A stretch of 64,000 nt of DNA from Photobacterium toruni (GTDB lineage Bacteria; Pseudomonadota; Gammaproteobacteria; Enterobacterales; Vibrionaceae): positions 1,550,001-1,614,000 of the forward strand of contig NZ_AP024854.1 in assembly GCF_024529955.1 (NCBI RefSeq), read 5' to 3'. This document shows, piece by piece, positions 1 to 9,539 of the stretch. The number at the start of each line of letters is the position of its first letter. The stretch's first letter is position 1. The notes under the pieces are model-generated. The model searched no databases, had not been told where the DNA came from, and saw only the letters and a list, made by a program, of their open reading frames with translations. The position numbers and the translations under genes are program-made.

Positions 1-496
1 GCAGACTCATTACTGATTCACTTAGCTCAATGGTCAATACTTTTTTAGCACCTAACCGATGTGCCGCAATCGCAGCGTAGCCTAAACCACTACAGCAATC
101 TAATACATTATCACCACTGCGTACTGCCTGTTTTGCCATCTCTGATGCACTCTTGAAAGGATCTGTTCCTTTCGATATGTGCATTTTAACACCACTAATT
201 TCAAGTAGCGGCGCTCCCTCCGTTGGGGCTAATTTATAATAACCAACACTCCGATCTTCTAATGGCTCCATATCGCCATCGCTACAAACATAAATTCGTT
301 GTGTCTTTTTAACTATCTTCTTAAGATCAGCAATAGAAAGTTTATTTTCTTCGTCAAGAATTAAACCTTGCTCAGTGACTGCAAAATCCTGTTCGCTAAG
401 GTTTAAATCTGCAGAGATTCGAACACTAGAAAGTCCTTTCTTAATGGCATCTAATGCCTGCTGCGCATTTTGTGTATGAAGGTAATAGCCGAGCAT
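1..496 (-). CDS. Class I SAM-dependent methyltransferase-like protein (3' part beyond left edge)
   Basis: The reading frame opens at the ATG at 496 and runs off the left edge, so only about 165 N-terminal residues are visible. A glycine-rich SAM-binding motif I (DNVLDCCSGLGYAAIAA, about residues 129-145) is followed by an acidic strand (VLTIEL, about 153-158), as in class I methyltransferases and spermidine-synthase folds. The N-terminal 100 residues do not match a family I recognise. Substrate unknown. The gene points away from its right neighbour, so the intergenic space to its right holds its promoter. Confidence 0.7.
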   Translation of the reverse strand, partial: MLGYYLHTQNAQQALDAIKKGLSSVRISADLNLSEQDFAVTEQGLILDEENKLSIADLKKIVKKTQRIYVCSDGDMEPLEDRSVGYYKLAPTEGAPLLEISGVKMHISKGTDPFKSASEMAKQAVRSGDNVLDCCSGLGYAAIAAHRLGAKKVLTIELSESVMSL

Positions 497-941
497 AGTT
501 CATTTATCTAATTAGAAACACTAGCGATATTATAACATAAAACAGAACCGTCAGATCTGCCTCGTTATTCGCCCTCTTAACCTAATTTCTATTAATAATA
601 TTATTACTTTCTAATAACATATTTATTGTATCTTTAAGGATGATCGTCGCCATGATAAAGCATCATTCACCATCATTCACCATCATTCTTTGTTATTATT
701 TCATTCATAAAAAGCATACAAATAAGAAATATAATATCAAATACAGATAATATATGACTGAATATTGGAATGAAAAAATACAAATTAATCCATTTTCTAG
801 AAGAATATCCCATTATAGAATATAAAACATGCATCCTATAACAAGCTCTATTAATGTAACCAGACAATGCAATTATTTGCATTTCCTGTGCGTATTATTT
901 GCAACTGTAATTAATACCAATTATTAATAGAAAGGACTGTC
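497..941. other. Intergenic region with short CATCATTCAC tandem repeat
   Basis: A 445-base AT-rich divergent region between two outward-facing genes. Near 661-688 the decamer CATCATTCAC occurs twice in tandem, followed by a partial third copy. The lipase downstream has a clear ribosome site (GAAAGGA, about 931-937). No convincing gene was seen; the only open frame here (leftward, 673-882) is AT-rich, hydrophobic and lacks a ribosome site. Confidence 0.5.
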
Positions 942-2177
942 ATGAACAAAGCATATTTGCTATTAACGTTATTATTCCCTTTTGCTGCAACAGCTTCTGA
1001 TAACGTGCAACAGATTGAAAATCATCCATTACAACAAAATGCCATTCCCAATACTAACAATACTTATACCTATGTGAAATGTTGGTATCGTACCAGTATA
1101 AGTAATGATGAACCTGCTACTGATTGGGTATGGGCTAAAAATAGCGATAATAGTTATTACGAATTGCCAGGCTATTGGTGGTCATCCATTTCATTTAAAA
1201 ATATGTTTTACACTGATGTATCAAATAAAGACATCGCACAACGCTGCACAACGTCTATTGATACAAATAATAAAAATGCAGATATTACTTTTTATGCTTC
1301 AGATATAAAAGCATCTTATAGCCATACTATTTGGACGAATGATAAAGCTCACCAAACACATACTATTAATAAAATTGTTGCTTTTGGTGATAGCCTTTCT
1401 GATACGGGTAATACTTTCAATGGTTCACAATGGCTATTTCCAAATAGGAATAGTTGGTTCCTTGGTCATTTCAGTAATGGCTTTGTCTGGACAGAATATC
1501 TTGCTAACGCCAAACAACTCCCTTTATATAACTGGGCTGTTGGTGGCGCTGCTGGTGTAAACGAATATGGTATTCTCACTGGAATTTATGACCAAATTTC
1601 TTCTTTTATTACTTATATGAAATCAGCCAAAAATTACCAGATTGAAAATACACTATTTACGCTAGAGTTTGGCCTTAATGATTTCATGAATTACGATCGT
1701 AATGTTACTGAAGTCAAAAGTGATTACAGCACAGCCCTTATTCGTTTAACCGATGCAGGCGCTAAACATATTTTATTAATGACACTACCCGATGCAAGCA
1801 AAGCACCACAATTTAAATATTCAACAGCTGATAAAGTCGCACTAGTCAGCCAACAAATTAAACAATTCAATCTCTTTATAAAAGAACAAGCTACGTATTA
1901 TAAAGCAAAAGGCATTAACATTACGTTTGTAGATGCATACCAAATATTTGAAAACGTTACCTTTGAACCTCAAAAATATGGTTTTGTGAATGCTAAAGAT
2001 GCTTGCATGGATATTAATCGAAGTTCATCAAAAGATTATCTTCTTAGTCATAGTCTAACTAATGATTGTGCGCAACATGGCTCTGATAAATATGTATTCT
2101 GGGGGGTTACTCACCCGACGACTGCGATGCATAAATATATTGCACAACAAATTATTAAAAGTATTTCAATAAACTAA
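942..2177 (+). CDS. tlh: Secreted GDSL lipase/phospholipase, thermolabile hemolysin family
   Basis: A 411-aa protein with a signal peptide (residues 1-18, ending ATA|SD). A family-typical N-terminal domain of about 140 residues is followed by an SGNH/GDSL hydrolase domain: block I FGDSLSDTGN with nucleophile Ser151, a GxxN block (FGLNDF, about residue 243), and block V with His391 in VTHP. It should hydrolyse phospholipid or lysophospholipid esters outside the cell, like thermolabile hemolysin (TLH, lecithinase) of Vibrio. The residue three before the catalytic His is Gly388 (codon GGG), where most GDSL enzymes have Asp. The Vibrio vulnificus enzyme VvPlpA has the same Ser/Gly/His spacing and uses chloride in place of the Asp. 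Ribosome site GAAAGGA lies upstream. Confidence 0.88.
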   Translation: MNKAYLLLTLLFPFAATASDNVQQIENHPLQQNAIPNTNNTYTYVKCWYRTSISNDEPATDWVWAKNSDNSYYELPGYWWSSISFKNMFYTDVSNKDIAQRCTTSIDTNNKNADITFYASDIKASYSHTIWTNDKAHQTHTINKIVAFGDSLSDTGNTFNGSQWLFPNRNSWFLGHFSNGFVWTEYLANAKQLPLYNWAVGGAAGVNEYGILTGIYDQISSFITYMKSAKNYQIENTLFTLEFGLNDFMNYDRNVTEVKSDYSTALIRLTDAGAKHILLMTLPDASKAPQFKYSTADKVALVSQQIKQFNLFIKEQATYYKAKGINITFVDAYQIFENVTFEPQKYGFVNAKDACMDINRSSSKDYLLSHSLTNDCAQHGSDKYVFWGVTHPTTAMHKYIAQQIIKSISIN

Positions 2178-2192
2178 ATCACTTTAATAAGG

Positions 2193-2226
2193 TTGGCACT
2201 ACCCATCGGTAGTGCCAATTATTTTA
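2193..2226 (+). terminator. Rho-independent terminator after the lipase gene
   Basis: Perfect 11-bp stem TTGGCACTACC (2193-2203) and GGTAGTGCCAA (2208-2218) around the loop CATC, followed by a T-rich tail. It lies just past the lipase stop and before the convergent crystallin-like gene. Confidence 0.85.
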
Positions 2227-2248
2227 GCAATACCCTGATGCTCAGTGG

Positions 2249-2818
2249 TTAAAAGGTACTTAATATCTTAATAGAACTCACCTGATTATCGAATCCAGTT
2301 GCATTTTCATCGCCACTATTACGGGTATAAAAGCCACCACTATAATTTACACCCTCGTAAAATCTAACCGTCCACCCACTAGGAATAGCGAAAGATGACA
2401 TTCGATTATCAAAATTATAATCACTTAAATTAGAAACATTATGCGTGATCATTACAGACTCACCCTTTTGATTATTTTGACTATAAATTGAAACACCATG
2501 ACGTCGGTCTGTATCTATTCCCAAAACGAGAGAAGATTCAACACACTTCGCCGCTGTTGCTTTACAGAAAAGACTGCCCTCACCTTGAGACTTTTCACAA
2601 CGATGTTGCACTTTATAACGAGCCATATCCCGCGTTACACCAACGTCGGCAAAAATATCTCGAAATGGTTGTAACGTACAAACATAAACGCGGCTATCAT
2701 TAGTGCTACTTCTATCGTTGTGATTAAGATTATTTACATTTTTAAACTCAAAATGTAAATCCGCATATGAAGCAGTACTGAAACCTAAAAGTGTGGTTAA
2801 AAAGAGTATTTTTTTCAT
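2249..2818 (-). CDS. Secreted beta/gamma-crystallin-like protein
   Basis: A 189-aa protein with an Sec signal peptide (residues 1-19, ASYA|DL). The C-terminal half (about 105-189) has two Greek-key-like repeats, with aromatic-rich strands (VSIYS, VRFYEG) and two copies of the calcium-binding motif (N/D)(N/D)xx(S/T)S: DNRMSS at 137-142 and DNQVSS at 177-182. Microbial beta/gamma-crystallins with paired motifs bind Ca2+ and are often extracellular. The N-terminal half contains four cysteines that could form disulfides (47, 74, 85, 92). No enzymatic residues are evident and the role is unknown. It is convergent with the lipase gene. Confidence 0.7.
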   Translation of the reverse strand: MKKILFLTTLLGFSTASYADLHFEFKNVNNLNHNDRSSTNDSRVYVCTLQPFRDIFADVGVTRDMARYKVQHRCEKSQGEGSLFCKATAAKCVESSLVLGIDTDRRHGVSIYSQNNQKGESVMITHNVSNLSDYNFDNRMSSFAIPSGWTVRFYEGVNYSGGFYTRNSGDENATGFDNQVSSIKILSTF

Positions 2819-3157
2819 GACTACTTATTCTGAAATAGTAAAATAAATGATTACTATAAGATTAATAAACGGACAGCATAATAACACTAAAAAGAATACG
2901 TTAATATAATACAGTGTACAAATATTCTTTTTAAGTATTACTTAATAAGTTTTAGACCCGCTATTTTTTATAAATTCATTCTTTTATCAAACGTTGATCA
3001 TTAACTTATTCTTAAATACAGTAAATTTATAATATAACTATATTAATCGTAACGATGAAAAATATAACTCAACTACTTGGCATTCCTTTCTGGTATTTAC
3101 TTTTAAACTATGTAATTAATATAGGAGAACATTAAATAAAAATATGAAAGGAATATC
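2819..3157. other. AT-rich divergent intergenic region upstream of poxB
   Basis: Very AT-rich spacer between divergent genes. It must hold the promoters of the crystallin-like gene (leftward) and poxB (rightward). The poxB ribosome site GAAAGGA lies at about 3147-3153. No conserved operator or small gene was recognised. Confidence 0.4.
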
Positions 3158-4876
3158 ATGAATATTGCTCAATATATAATAAAATTACTCAGCGTTGCGG
3201 GAATAAAACGTATTTGGGGAGTAACGGGAGATTCGTTAAATGGAATAAGTGATAGCTTACGTGCCGATGGTACAATAGAATGGATCGGAACAAGACATGA
3301 AGAAGTCGCTGCATTTGCCGCAGGAGCAGAAGCAGAGCTGACGGGAGAACTCGCGGTTTGTGCTGGATCTTGTGGTCCAGGTAACATGCATTTAATTAAC
3401 GGGTTGTATAATTGCCACCGAAACAAAGTTCCCGTACTCGCTATTGCGTCAGATATCCCATCATCAGAAGCCGGCAGTCGCTATTTTCAAGAAACAGATC
3501 CTCTTCACTTATTTAAAGAATGCAGTGTTTTTTGTGAAAAATTAACGCACCCATCACAAATGCCTTTTCTTTTAGAAGCAGCAATGAGACAAGCGGTTTT
3601 AAAAAAAGGCGTAAGCGTCATTGTTATTCCAGGTGATATTGCATTGCTTGATATGCCCAAAAACACACCAATTAAATGGCAACGTCCTGCATTGCAACAA
3701 ATTACCCCTGTATTATCTGAATTAACATTGTGCCAAGAAATCATTAACCAATCATCAAAAATAGTTTTATTTTGTGGTGCTGGTTGTAAAGGCTCACACG
3801 ATCAAGTAATAACATTGGCTAAAAAACTGAAGGCCCCTATTGTTCATGCCCTTAGAGGTAAAGAACATATTGAATATGATAATCCTTATGATGTCGGAAT
3901 GACGGGATTAATCGGTTTCGCTTCTGGCTATCATGCGATGGAAAATGCTGACACGGTAATTTTACTTGGTACCAGTTTTCCATTTAAGCCGTTCTACCCT
4001 CACGCAGTAAAAATTATTCAGATAGATAATAATCCAGATGCTATCGGCCGCCATACTCAAGTTGATCTCGCATTAATTAGCGATATAAATTCAACATTAT
4101 TAGCACTGCTACCATTAGTGGATGAAAAAACAGATCACCATTTTCTCGATAAATGTGTTCAACACTACCAAACAACACGTAAAGATTTGGATAATTTAGC
4201 CGAGATAAAACCGAAAAGTACACTGATTCATCCTCAAACTCTGGCAAAAATGCTCAGTGCGAAAGCACAATCAAATGCAGTATTCACTTGTGATGTTGGA
4301 ACACCAACATTATGGGCTGCTCGTTATTTCAAAATGACCAATCAACGCCGTTTAATTGGTTCATTTAATCATGGATCAATGGCAAATGCATTAGCACAAT
4401 CTATTGGTATCCAAGCCGTAGATACAACTCGCCAAGTTATTGCACTGTGTGGTGATGGCGGATTTTCAATGCTAATGGGCGATCTTCTTACCCTAGTACC
4501 TTACAATCTTCCTATTAAAATAGTCATTATTAATAACAGCTCATTAGGTTTTGTTGATATGGAAATGAAAGCGGCGGGCTTTGTTTCTAATGCAACTAAT
4601 CTGCATAATCCAAGTTTTGCCGCGATTGCCAATGCGTGTAATATTAAAGGGATCAACGTATCAGATCCGCATAAGCTCAGCGATGCTATCGATGAATTAT
4701 TAAACCATGATGGCCCTGCACTGCTTGAAGTTATCACAGATAAAAACGAATTAAGCTTACCGCCAAAAATAAAATTAGCCCAAGAGAAAGGTTTTACCCT
4801 CTACACATTAAAAGCACTATTTAATGGCTATGGTGATGAATTAGTTGATCTAGTAAAAACAAACATCCTTCGTTAA
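3158..4876 (+). CDS. poxB: Pyruvate dehydrogenase (quinone) / pyruvate oxidase
   Basis: A 572-aa thiamine-diphosphate enzyme, the same length as E. coli PoxB. It oxidatively decarboxylates pyruvate to acetate and CO2 and passes electrons to quinone at the inner membrane face. The N-terminal block [14 protein letters not shown] (about 16-29) and [15 protein letters not shown] (46-60) are PoxB-like and include the cofactor-activating Glu region. The TPP/Mg2+ motif GDGGFSML starts near residue 432 and ends with NN about 28 residues later. The first ATG follows a good ribosome site. It stands next to a divergent-end FMN lactate-type dehydrogenase gene, so this locus may handle pyruvate and lactate. 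Confidence 0.9.
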   Translation: MNIAQYIIKLLSVAGIKRIWGVTGDSLNGISDSLRADGTIEWIGTRHEEVAAFAAGAEAELTGELAVCAGSCGPGNMHLINGLYNCHRNKVPVLAIASDIPSSEAGSRYFQETDPLHLFKECSVFCEKLTHPSQMPFLLEAAMRQAVLKKGVSVIVIPGDIALLDMPKNTPIKWQRPALQQITPVLSELTLCQEIINQSSKIVLFCGAGCKGSHDQVITLAKKLKAPIVHALRGKEHIEYDNPYDVGMTGLIGFASGYHAMENADTVILLGTSFPFKPFYPHAVKIIQIDNNPDAIGRHTQVDLALISDINSTLLALLPLVDEKTDHHFLDKCVQHYQTTRKDLDNLAEIKPKSTLIHPQTLAKMLSAKAQSNAVFTCDVGTPTLWAARYFKMTNQRRLIGSFNHGSMANALAQSIGIQAVDTTRQVIALCGDGGFSMLMGDLLTLVPYNLPIKIVIINNSSLGFVDMEMKAAGFVSNATNLHNPSFAAIANACNIKGINVSDPHKLSDAIDELLNHDGPALLEVITDKNELSLPPKIKLAQEKGFTLYTLKALFNGYGDELVDLVKTNILR

Positions 4877-4880
4877 CAAA

Positions 4881-4906
4881 TAAAAAGATGTACTCAGTAC
4901 ACCTTT
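4881..4906 (-). terminator. Hairpin terminator shared by convergent genes
   Basis: Stem AAGATGTA (4885-4892) and TACACCTT (4898-4905) with a 5-nt loop. On the minus strand the one non-Watson-Crick position becomes G-U and the hairpin is followed by a T run. It lies between the convergent ends of poxB and the lactate-type dehydrogenase gene. Confidence 0.6.
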
Positions 4907-4936
4907 ATCATGCCTATTTATAATATAACCAACTAA

Positions 4937-6100
4937 TTACCAAAGGTTTTTTATTTTAGCTAAATGGTTAGATAAGTCTTGTGGCTTTTCACAGCACACT
5001 TGCTCCATCACCTGTTGCAGTTGTTTTTTCAACATATTCATTGCGTGATAACCCCCATTTTGTCCAAGAGCCCCCACACTGTACATAAAACTACGGCCCA
5101 TAAAAGTAAAATCCATCCCCGCAGCTAATGTACAAGCAATATCAGAACCTTCTCTAATACCACTATCCATCATAATGGTTGTTTGGCCTTTACAAGCATC
5201 AAGAATTTCCATGCCTTTATTGATAGTTGATGGACCCGCATCCAGTTGACGTCCGCCATGGTTTGAAACAATGATCCCATCAAGACCTATTTCAATCGCT
5301 TTTTTTGCATCTTCAACTGTTGATAATCCTTTTAGCACTAAGTTACCGTCCCACTTATCACGTAACTTACGTACTTTTTCTTCACTTAAACGCCCATTAA
5401 ATGTTTTATCCATAAACAACGCTAAGTGGTGCATATTCATCGAACCAGACATATATTTAGTTAATGATTTAAATTCTGGTTTACCTTTAATTAATGTCTC
5501 AAGCGCCCACTCAGGAGAAAGCATTATTTGCAGCATATTTTCTGCTGTCATTTTTGGCGGCATAGCCAATCCATTTTTTATTTCTTTAGGACGGTAAGCA
5601 AAAGTTGGAACATCAGATAATAAGACTAAGGTTTTCACCCCTGCCGCCTTACAACGGGCAAGTAAATCATCAGTGATCGCATCATCAACGGGATGATAAA
5701 GTTGAAACCACATTTTTCCTTCAGTAATTTCAGCTATCGTTTCAATGGATGCGGTAGAAACAGTACTTAACACAAACGGTACATTATGATCAAAAGCCGC
5801 TTTAGCTAAAATCTCTGGTGCTTGCGGCCAAATTAATCCTTGAAGACCAATTGGACTGACACCAAATGGCGCATCATAAGTTTCACCAAACAAAGTTGTT
5901 TTTAATGAGACATCTTTATAATCTCTTAAATAATAAGGAATAAGTTCAAGCTTACGAATATCATTTGTGTTTCGTCTTAAACCTATCTCATTGTTACAAC
6001 CACCATCTACGTATTCAAACGCAAACTTTGGCAACCGCGATTTAGCTTTTTTTCTGAGGAGATCAATCGATGGATATGCAGTATTAAAATAGTCTTTCAT
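4937..6100 (-). CDS. FMN-dependent alpha-hydroxy-acid (L-lactate-type) dehydrogenase
   Basis: A 387-aa TIM-barrel flavoprotein of the lactate dehydrogenase/glycolate oxidase/mandelate dehydrogenase family. The signature SNHGGRQLD, with the active-site His and substrate-binding Arg, is near residue 278. The N-terminal FEYVDGG, the PIGLQG block (about 102) and the phosphate-binding MDSGIREGSD and GRSFMYSV blocks are all present. Length matches LldD (about 380-396). It would oxidise L-lactate or a similar 2-hydroxy acid and feed electrons to the respiratory chain. Exact substrate cannot be told from motifs, so no symbol is given. It is convergent with poxB. Confidence 0.85.
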   Translation of the reverse strand: MKDYFNTAYPSIDLLRKKAKSRLPKFAFEYVDGGCNNEIGLRRNTNDIRKLELIPYYLRDYKDVSLKTTLFGETYDAPFGVSPIGLQGLIWPQAPEILAKAAFDHNVPFVLSTVSTASIETIAEITEGKMWFQLYHPVDDAITDDLLARCKAAGVKTLVLLSDVPTFAYRPKEIKNGLAMPPKMTAENMLQIMLSPEWALETLIKGKPEFKSLTKYMSGSMNMHHLALFMDKTFNGRLSEEKVRKLRDKWDGNLVLKGLSTVEDAKKAIEIGLDGIIVSNHGGRQLDAGPSTINKGMEILDACKGQTTIMMDSGIREGSDIACTLAAGMDFTFMGRSFMYSVGALGQNGGYHAMNMLKKQLQQVMEQVCCEKPQDLSNHLAKIKNLW

Positions 6101-6465
6101 GATACTTCCTTTATTATTTTGATAAAATTTTATTGGAATTCATAACTGAACTTTATTCTTTCTTTACATATATATCACAAAAAAAATAAACGACTATCGC
6201 TTTTACGTACTATAAGTAAGAATTTACATTTCGAGATTTAATGATAAATATAATTGCATTTCATCATTAAACCGATAGCTAAATACTGATTAAAATCACC
6301 GCTGACTCTTCGGTTTTTATATAGGGATACATTATTAAAAAATTTGCTCCCTATCAAAATAAAAACAAAATGATGCCGTTAATAATAAAAGATAATCGTA
6401 TTCAATAGTCATACAGATATTACATGTATGCTTATGCGGCATTTAATATAAAAAGACTCAATAAC
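6101..6465. other. AT-rich divergent intergenic region
   Basis: Spacer upstream of the leftward dehydrogenase and the rightward PpiC-like/HupE pair. A good ribosome site (GGAAG, about 6103-6109) precedes the dehydrogenase. Nothing else convincing was seen; no strong ribosome site marks the rightward start. Confidence 0.4.
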
Positions 6466-7278
6466 ATGTTAAACACTACTTTATATTGGCTTAAAAAATT
6501 TATTAAAGATCCATTCTCTCATTTCCTAATAGCAGGCGGGATCCTATTTATTTGTTATTCGTATTATTACTCAAATACTGCTTCTACCAATGAAGTCGTG
6601 ATCACCCCTTCTCAAATCAGCCAACAAAAACGAGACGACATAACCTACTTTGGCAGCCCTCCTTCCCACAAAATGTTAAATAGTGATATAAACCAAGCGA
6701 TTCTACAGCAGATCTTATCTCAACAAGCGCTTAAACTTGGTTTAGAAAAAGGCGATCCAAATCTTAACGCAATGTTAATGCAACGCTTTATTTCTTATAC
6801 AACTCAAATCGCTAAAATCAATGCCGCTAATACCACATTATTACATCGCTATTATTTAGCACACCGTCAAAACTACCGCTATCCTGATATGTATTCACTT
6901 TGCTATCACTTTCTCTCACCACAAGAGCAAGCACATTCAAAACAAACACCAACATCTCAACAATGTTTGAGTCATATAACGAAACAAGATCTATTATCCA
7001 AACTAGGTTCATCAATAATCACAACCTTAAATACTATTACACCTAGAACATGGTCAACTCCAATCAATACACCCTTTGGCCCGATTACCGTTAAATTAAT
7101 TCAATATAAAAAAGCAGGGATTCTAAACTTTAACGATGCGAAATCATTATTAACGGCTGACTACACTAATGCTGTTATTCATACAAAAATAGCCGATGTA
7201 ATAAAAAAATACCGCATTCAACTTCCCGCTAATGCCGGCATCGTTGTCACAACAAAGACCTTACTTAAAAATGTATAA
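6466..7278 (+). CDS. Membrane-anchored PpiC-like peptidyl-prolyl isomerase family protein
   Basis: About 270 aa when started at the ATG at 6466; an upstream ATG at 6424 adds 14 residues. The start MLNTTLYWLKKFIKDPFSHF followed by one membrane segment (about residues 21-35) is typical of the anchored isomerase-like proteins often encoded beside HupE/UreJ genes. The rest is periplasmic, with the SurA/PpiC-style helical region (ILQQILSQQALKLG) and a C-terminal domain in which PpiC signature residues are weak. It overlaps the next gene by 8 bases, so the two are probably co-translated. Function inferred from family and neighbour only. Confidence 0.6.
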   Translation: MLNTTLYWLKKFIKDPFSHFLIAGGILFICYSYYYSNTASTNEVVITPSQISQQKRDDITYFGSPPSHKMLNSDINQAILQQILSQQALKLGLEKGDPNLNAMLMQRFISYTTQIAKINAANTTLLHRYYLAHRQNYRYPDMYSLCYHFLSPQEQAHSKQTPTSQQCLSHITKQDLLSKLGSSIITTLNTITPRTWSTPINTPFGPITVKLIQYKKAGILNFNDAKSLLTADYTNAVIHTKIADVIKKYRIQLPANAGIVVTTKTLLKNV

Positions 7279-8287
7279 GCATAATGTTTACACTGCCCTC
7301 TGCGCAGTTTTATATATGACACTAAGTTTGGTATGGAGCCCGCAAGTAGTGGCGCATCCTTATCAACCTGCTGTTGGATTAATAAACCAAATAAATAATC
7401 ATCACTATGAATTAACCCTTAAACTACCAGTGGTTGCAGGAGAACATACAATAATCACTCCTATACTTTCTGGTGGTGGGAAAATTAAACTATTAAGCTC
7501 TCAAGATAGTCTTGATGGTTTTGGTATGGATCTGCACCGTTATTTATTGATATTTCCAACCACAATCACTGCCCCAATGATTAGATTCCAAGGGTTAAAC
7601 AATATTCAGCTGTTAACTCAAATCACTAACCAACATGGAAAAATAAATACTTTAGTTCTTTATAAAGGACATAGTCATTTATTATTAGCGGGAAAAGTCA
7701 GCACTTGGTCTACCATAAAATTATTTGTGACATTAGGCATAACACATATTTTAACGGGTATCGACCACCTTATGTTTGTTGCTGGTCTGCTGCTCTTTAC
7801 CCGTGATTTTCGAACCTTCTTAAAAGCTATCACCTGTTTTACATTAGCACATAGTATTACGTTAAGTTTATCTGCACTTAATCTAATTCATATACCCGAG
7901 CCGCCAGTCGAAGCTGGTATTGCGCTGAGTATTTTATTTTTATGTTATGAGTTAACGCGACCTAACAATAAAGATCAACCAACATTAAGTCGACGATTCC
8001 CTTGGCTCATTTCATTTTCATTTGGGCTGTTACACGGTCTGGGTTTTGCAAGCGCACTTAAAGCTGCGGGACTACAACAAACCAGCATTCCTTTAGCACT
8101 GGCATGTTTTAATGTTGGCGTTGAAATCGGACAGCTTATCTTCCTCAGCCTATTGCTAACGATACTGAAAATTTGTTCGAAAATCGCATTTTTTCAAAAA
8201 AGTATCTTTCGACAACTCCCGCTATATATCATGGGAATTATGGCTTCATTTTGGTTTATTCAGCGGGTTTATATCGTATTTCACTAA
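7271..8287 (+). CDS. HupE/UreJ family membrane protein
   Basis: The ATG at 7271, inside the end of the previous gene, gives a 338-aa protein with a signal-like segment (residues about 6-28, ending VVAH). A periplasmic domain of about 140 residues is followed by a C-terminal multi-helix membrane domain with the HupE/UreJ signature: THILTGIDHLMFVAGLLL, FTLAHSITLSLS and GLLHGLGFASAL. Conserved His and Asp residues in these helices are thought to bind a metal such as nickel or another divalent cation. It pairs with the PpiC-like gene upstream. Transport substrate unknown. Confidence 0.8.
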   Translation: MYKHNVYTALCAVLYMTLSLVWSPQVVAHPYQPAVGLINQINNHHYELTLKLPVVAGEHTIITPILSGGGKIKLLSSQDSLDGFGMDLHRYLLIFPTTITAPMIRFQGLNNIQLLTQITNQHGKINTLVLYKGHSHLLLAGKVSTWSTIKLFVTLGITHILTGIDHLMFVAGLLLFTRDFRTFLKAITCFTLAHSITLSLSALNLIHIPEPPVEAGIALSILFLCYELTRPNNKDQPTLSRRFPWLISFSFGLLHGLGFASALKAAGLQQTSIPLALACFNVGVEIGQLIFLSLLLTILKICSKIAFFQKSIFRQLPLYIMGIMASFWFIQRVYIVFH

Positions 8288-8301
8288 GTGGCTAATGTTA
8301 C

Positions 8302-8331
8302 GATGCCACCTTTATATTAAAAGGTGGCATC
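8302..8331 (+). terminator. Hairpin after the HupE/UreJ gene
   Basis: Perfect 12-bp stem GATGCCACCTTT (8302-8313) and AAAGGTGGCATC (8320-8331). There is no long T run after it, so it may be a weak terminator or an mRNA-end stabiliser. It marks the right edge of the undisturbed chromosomal segment. Confidence 0.6.
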
Positions 8332-8379
8332 ATATATAAACATGCTGAATTTTAGAGATTTATCACCCCAAAAATATGA

Positions 8380-8850
8380 AAACTCAAAGGGAAAAAGCTT
8401 ATTTGAAAGTAATTACCGCGACTAGCACAGCATAAATCAGGTTTACTTTGCTAATTTTGTTATTGAAATGGGGAAATAATGCGATTATAGGTTAAATTAT
8501 AGCAATTATTCTATTGTAACCATCTAATATCTCATAGAAAACAGCCGTTAAGTGACAACGTCACACTAAAAAAGTAAACCATAAAACCAGCTATCTGATT
8601 CGCCACGTCCATAAGAACTTGTGCTGAACTTAATGACTAATCACTCTGATTCTCTGCTGTTGGTTTGTTTTGCTATTGAAGAATAAAAAATAATACACGT
8701 AGTTTAAAATGCGGCTTTAGAATCAAAGCAATCTTAGTAAGACATCGGTTTGTTTTTTTAATCACTCAGGAATAAATTATGACGAGTATTAATTATTAGC
8801 ATTCATTATATTGAAATTTTTTACCGTAAAAAATCAATAACGACAAAGCA
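8380..8850 (+). pseudogene. Heavily decayed AlpA-type regulator module (oldest copy)
   Basis: This stretch aligns by eye, with many substitutions and gaps, to the intact module at about 47505-48055. Matching islands include the AAAAGCTTATTT start, ACTGTAACCATCT, AAAACAGCCGTTAAGTGACA, CTTGTGCTGAACTTAATGA, the relic of the terminator near 8725-8760, and the start of the gene that follows alpA (ATGACGAGTATTAATTAT at 8779, with an early stop). No open frame remains. It is the most diverged of the four alpA-related copies in the window. Confidence 0.65.
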
Positions 8851-9114
8851 TCTCATTATTACCTAAAATTAATCTTCAAATAGTACTAATAGTTTATTTA
8901 AGTTCTTAATGACTACTTTTGTCACACCATCAAGAATGCTTGTACTGATTGGACAGCGACTAACTATTTACCCGTATAATGATGAGTCATCACTTAAAAG
9001 ATGTAAAAATTAAAGGCAAAAAGCTTATTTAAAGGTAATTCCCGTTGCTTACACAGCATGAATTGAGGCGTATTTCTAATTTTATCAGCAAAACATATTA
9101 ATAAAGAATAAAAC

Positions 9115-9457
9115 ATGTTCAATTACAACAGCTACCCTACTGTAACCAACTCATATACCACAGAAAACAGCTTAAAAGTGACACCGTCACACTATAAAAG
9201 TAAAAAACAAAAGCAACTACCGATATTCACCGCCACCAGAAAAAACTTATGCTGAACTTAATGAGCAATCAACGCATCTTTTAATTAGTCACGTTGAAGT
9301 GTTAGAGATGTTTCAAATCACAAGTCGAGCAACCATTTATAAGTGGCGACAAACACGCGGGTTCCCTGAGCCAATTACACTGATGCCATTACGTTGGTTA
9401 CGTTCTGCCGTTGAAGAATGGAAGGATAATACCAGTCGGTTTGGAAAGCGGTTTTAA
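9115..9457 (+). pseudogene. AlpA-family regulator, frameshifted copy
   Basis: Nearly identical at DNA level to the intact alpA-like gene at 47603-47944. The ATG (9115) and stop (9455-9457) are both kept, but an extra base near 9215-9222 (CCGATATTCACC against CCAGATTCACC) shifts the frame about one third in. The DNA-binding part (EVLEMFQITSRATIYKWRQ) is still readable in the shifted frame. Upstream sequence from about 9000 also matches the 3' end of the zinc-motif gene that precedes intact alpA. Confidence 0.85.
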
Positions 9458-9460
9458 ATG

Positions 9461-9496
9461 CAAGGCGATCTTGGTGAGAGATCGCTTTGTTTTTTA
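9461..9496 (+). terminator. Terminator of the frameshifted alpA copy
   Basis: Stem CAAGGCGATCT (9461-9471) and AGATCGCTTTG (9479-9489) followed by TTTTTT. It is almost the same sequence as the terminators at 47947 and 48428. Confidence 0.85.
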
Positions 9497-9539
9497 AACA
9501 CTATTTTTAGAAACTACAAAATATTTTCATATCAAAACA

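Noticed and set aside
673..882. 69-aa hydrophobic frame
   Set aside because: AT-rich intergenic, no ribosome site, contains the short tandem repeat.
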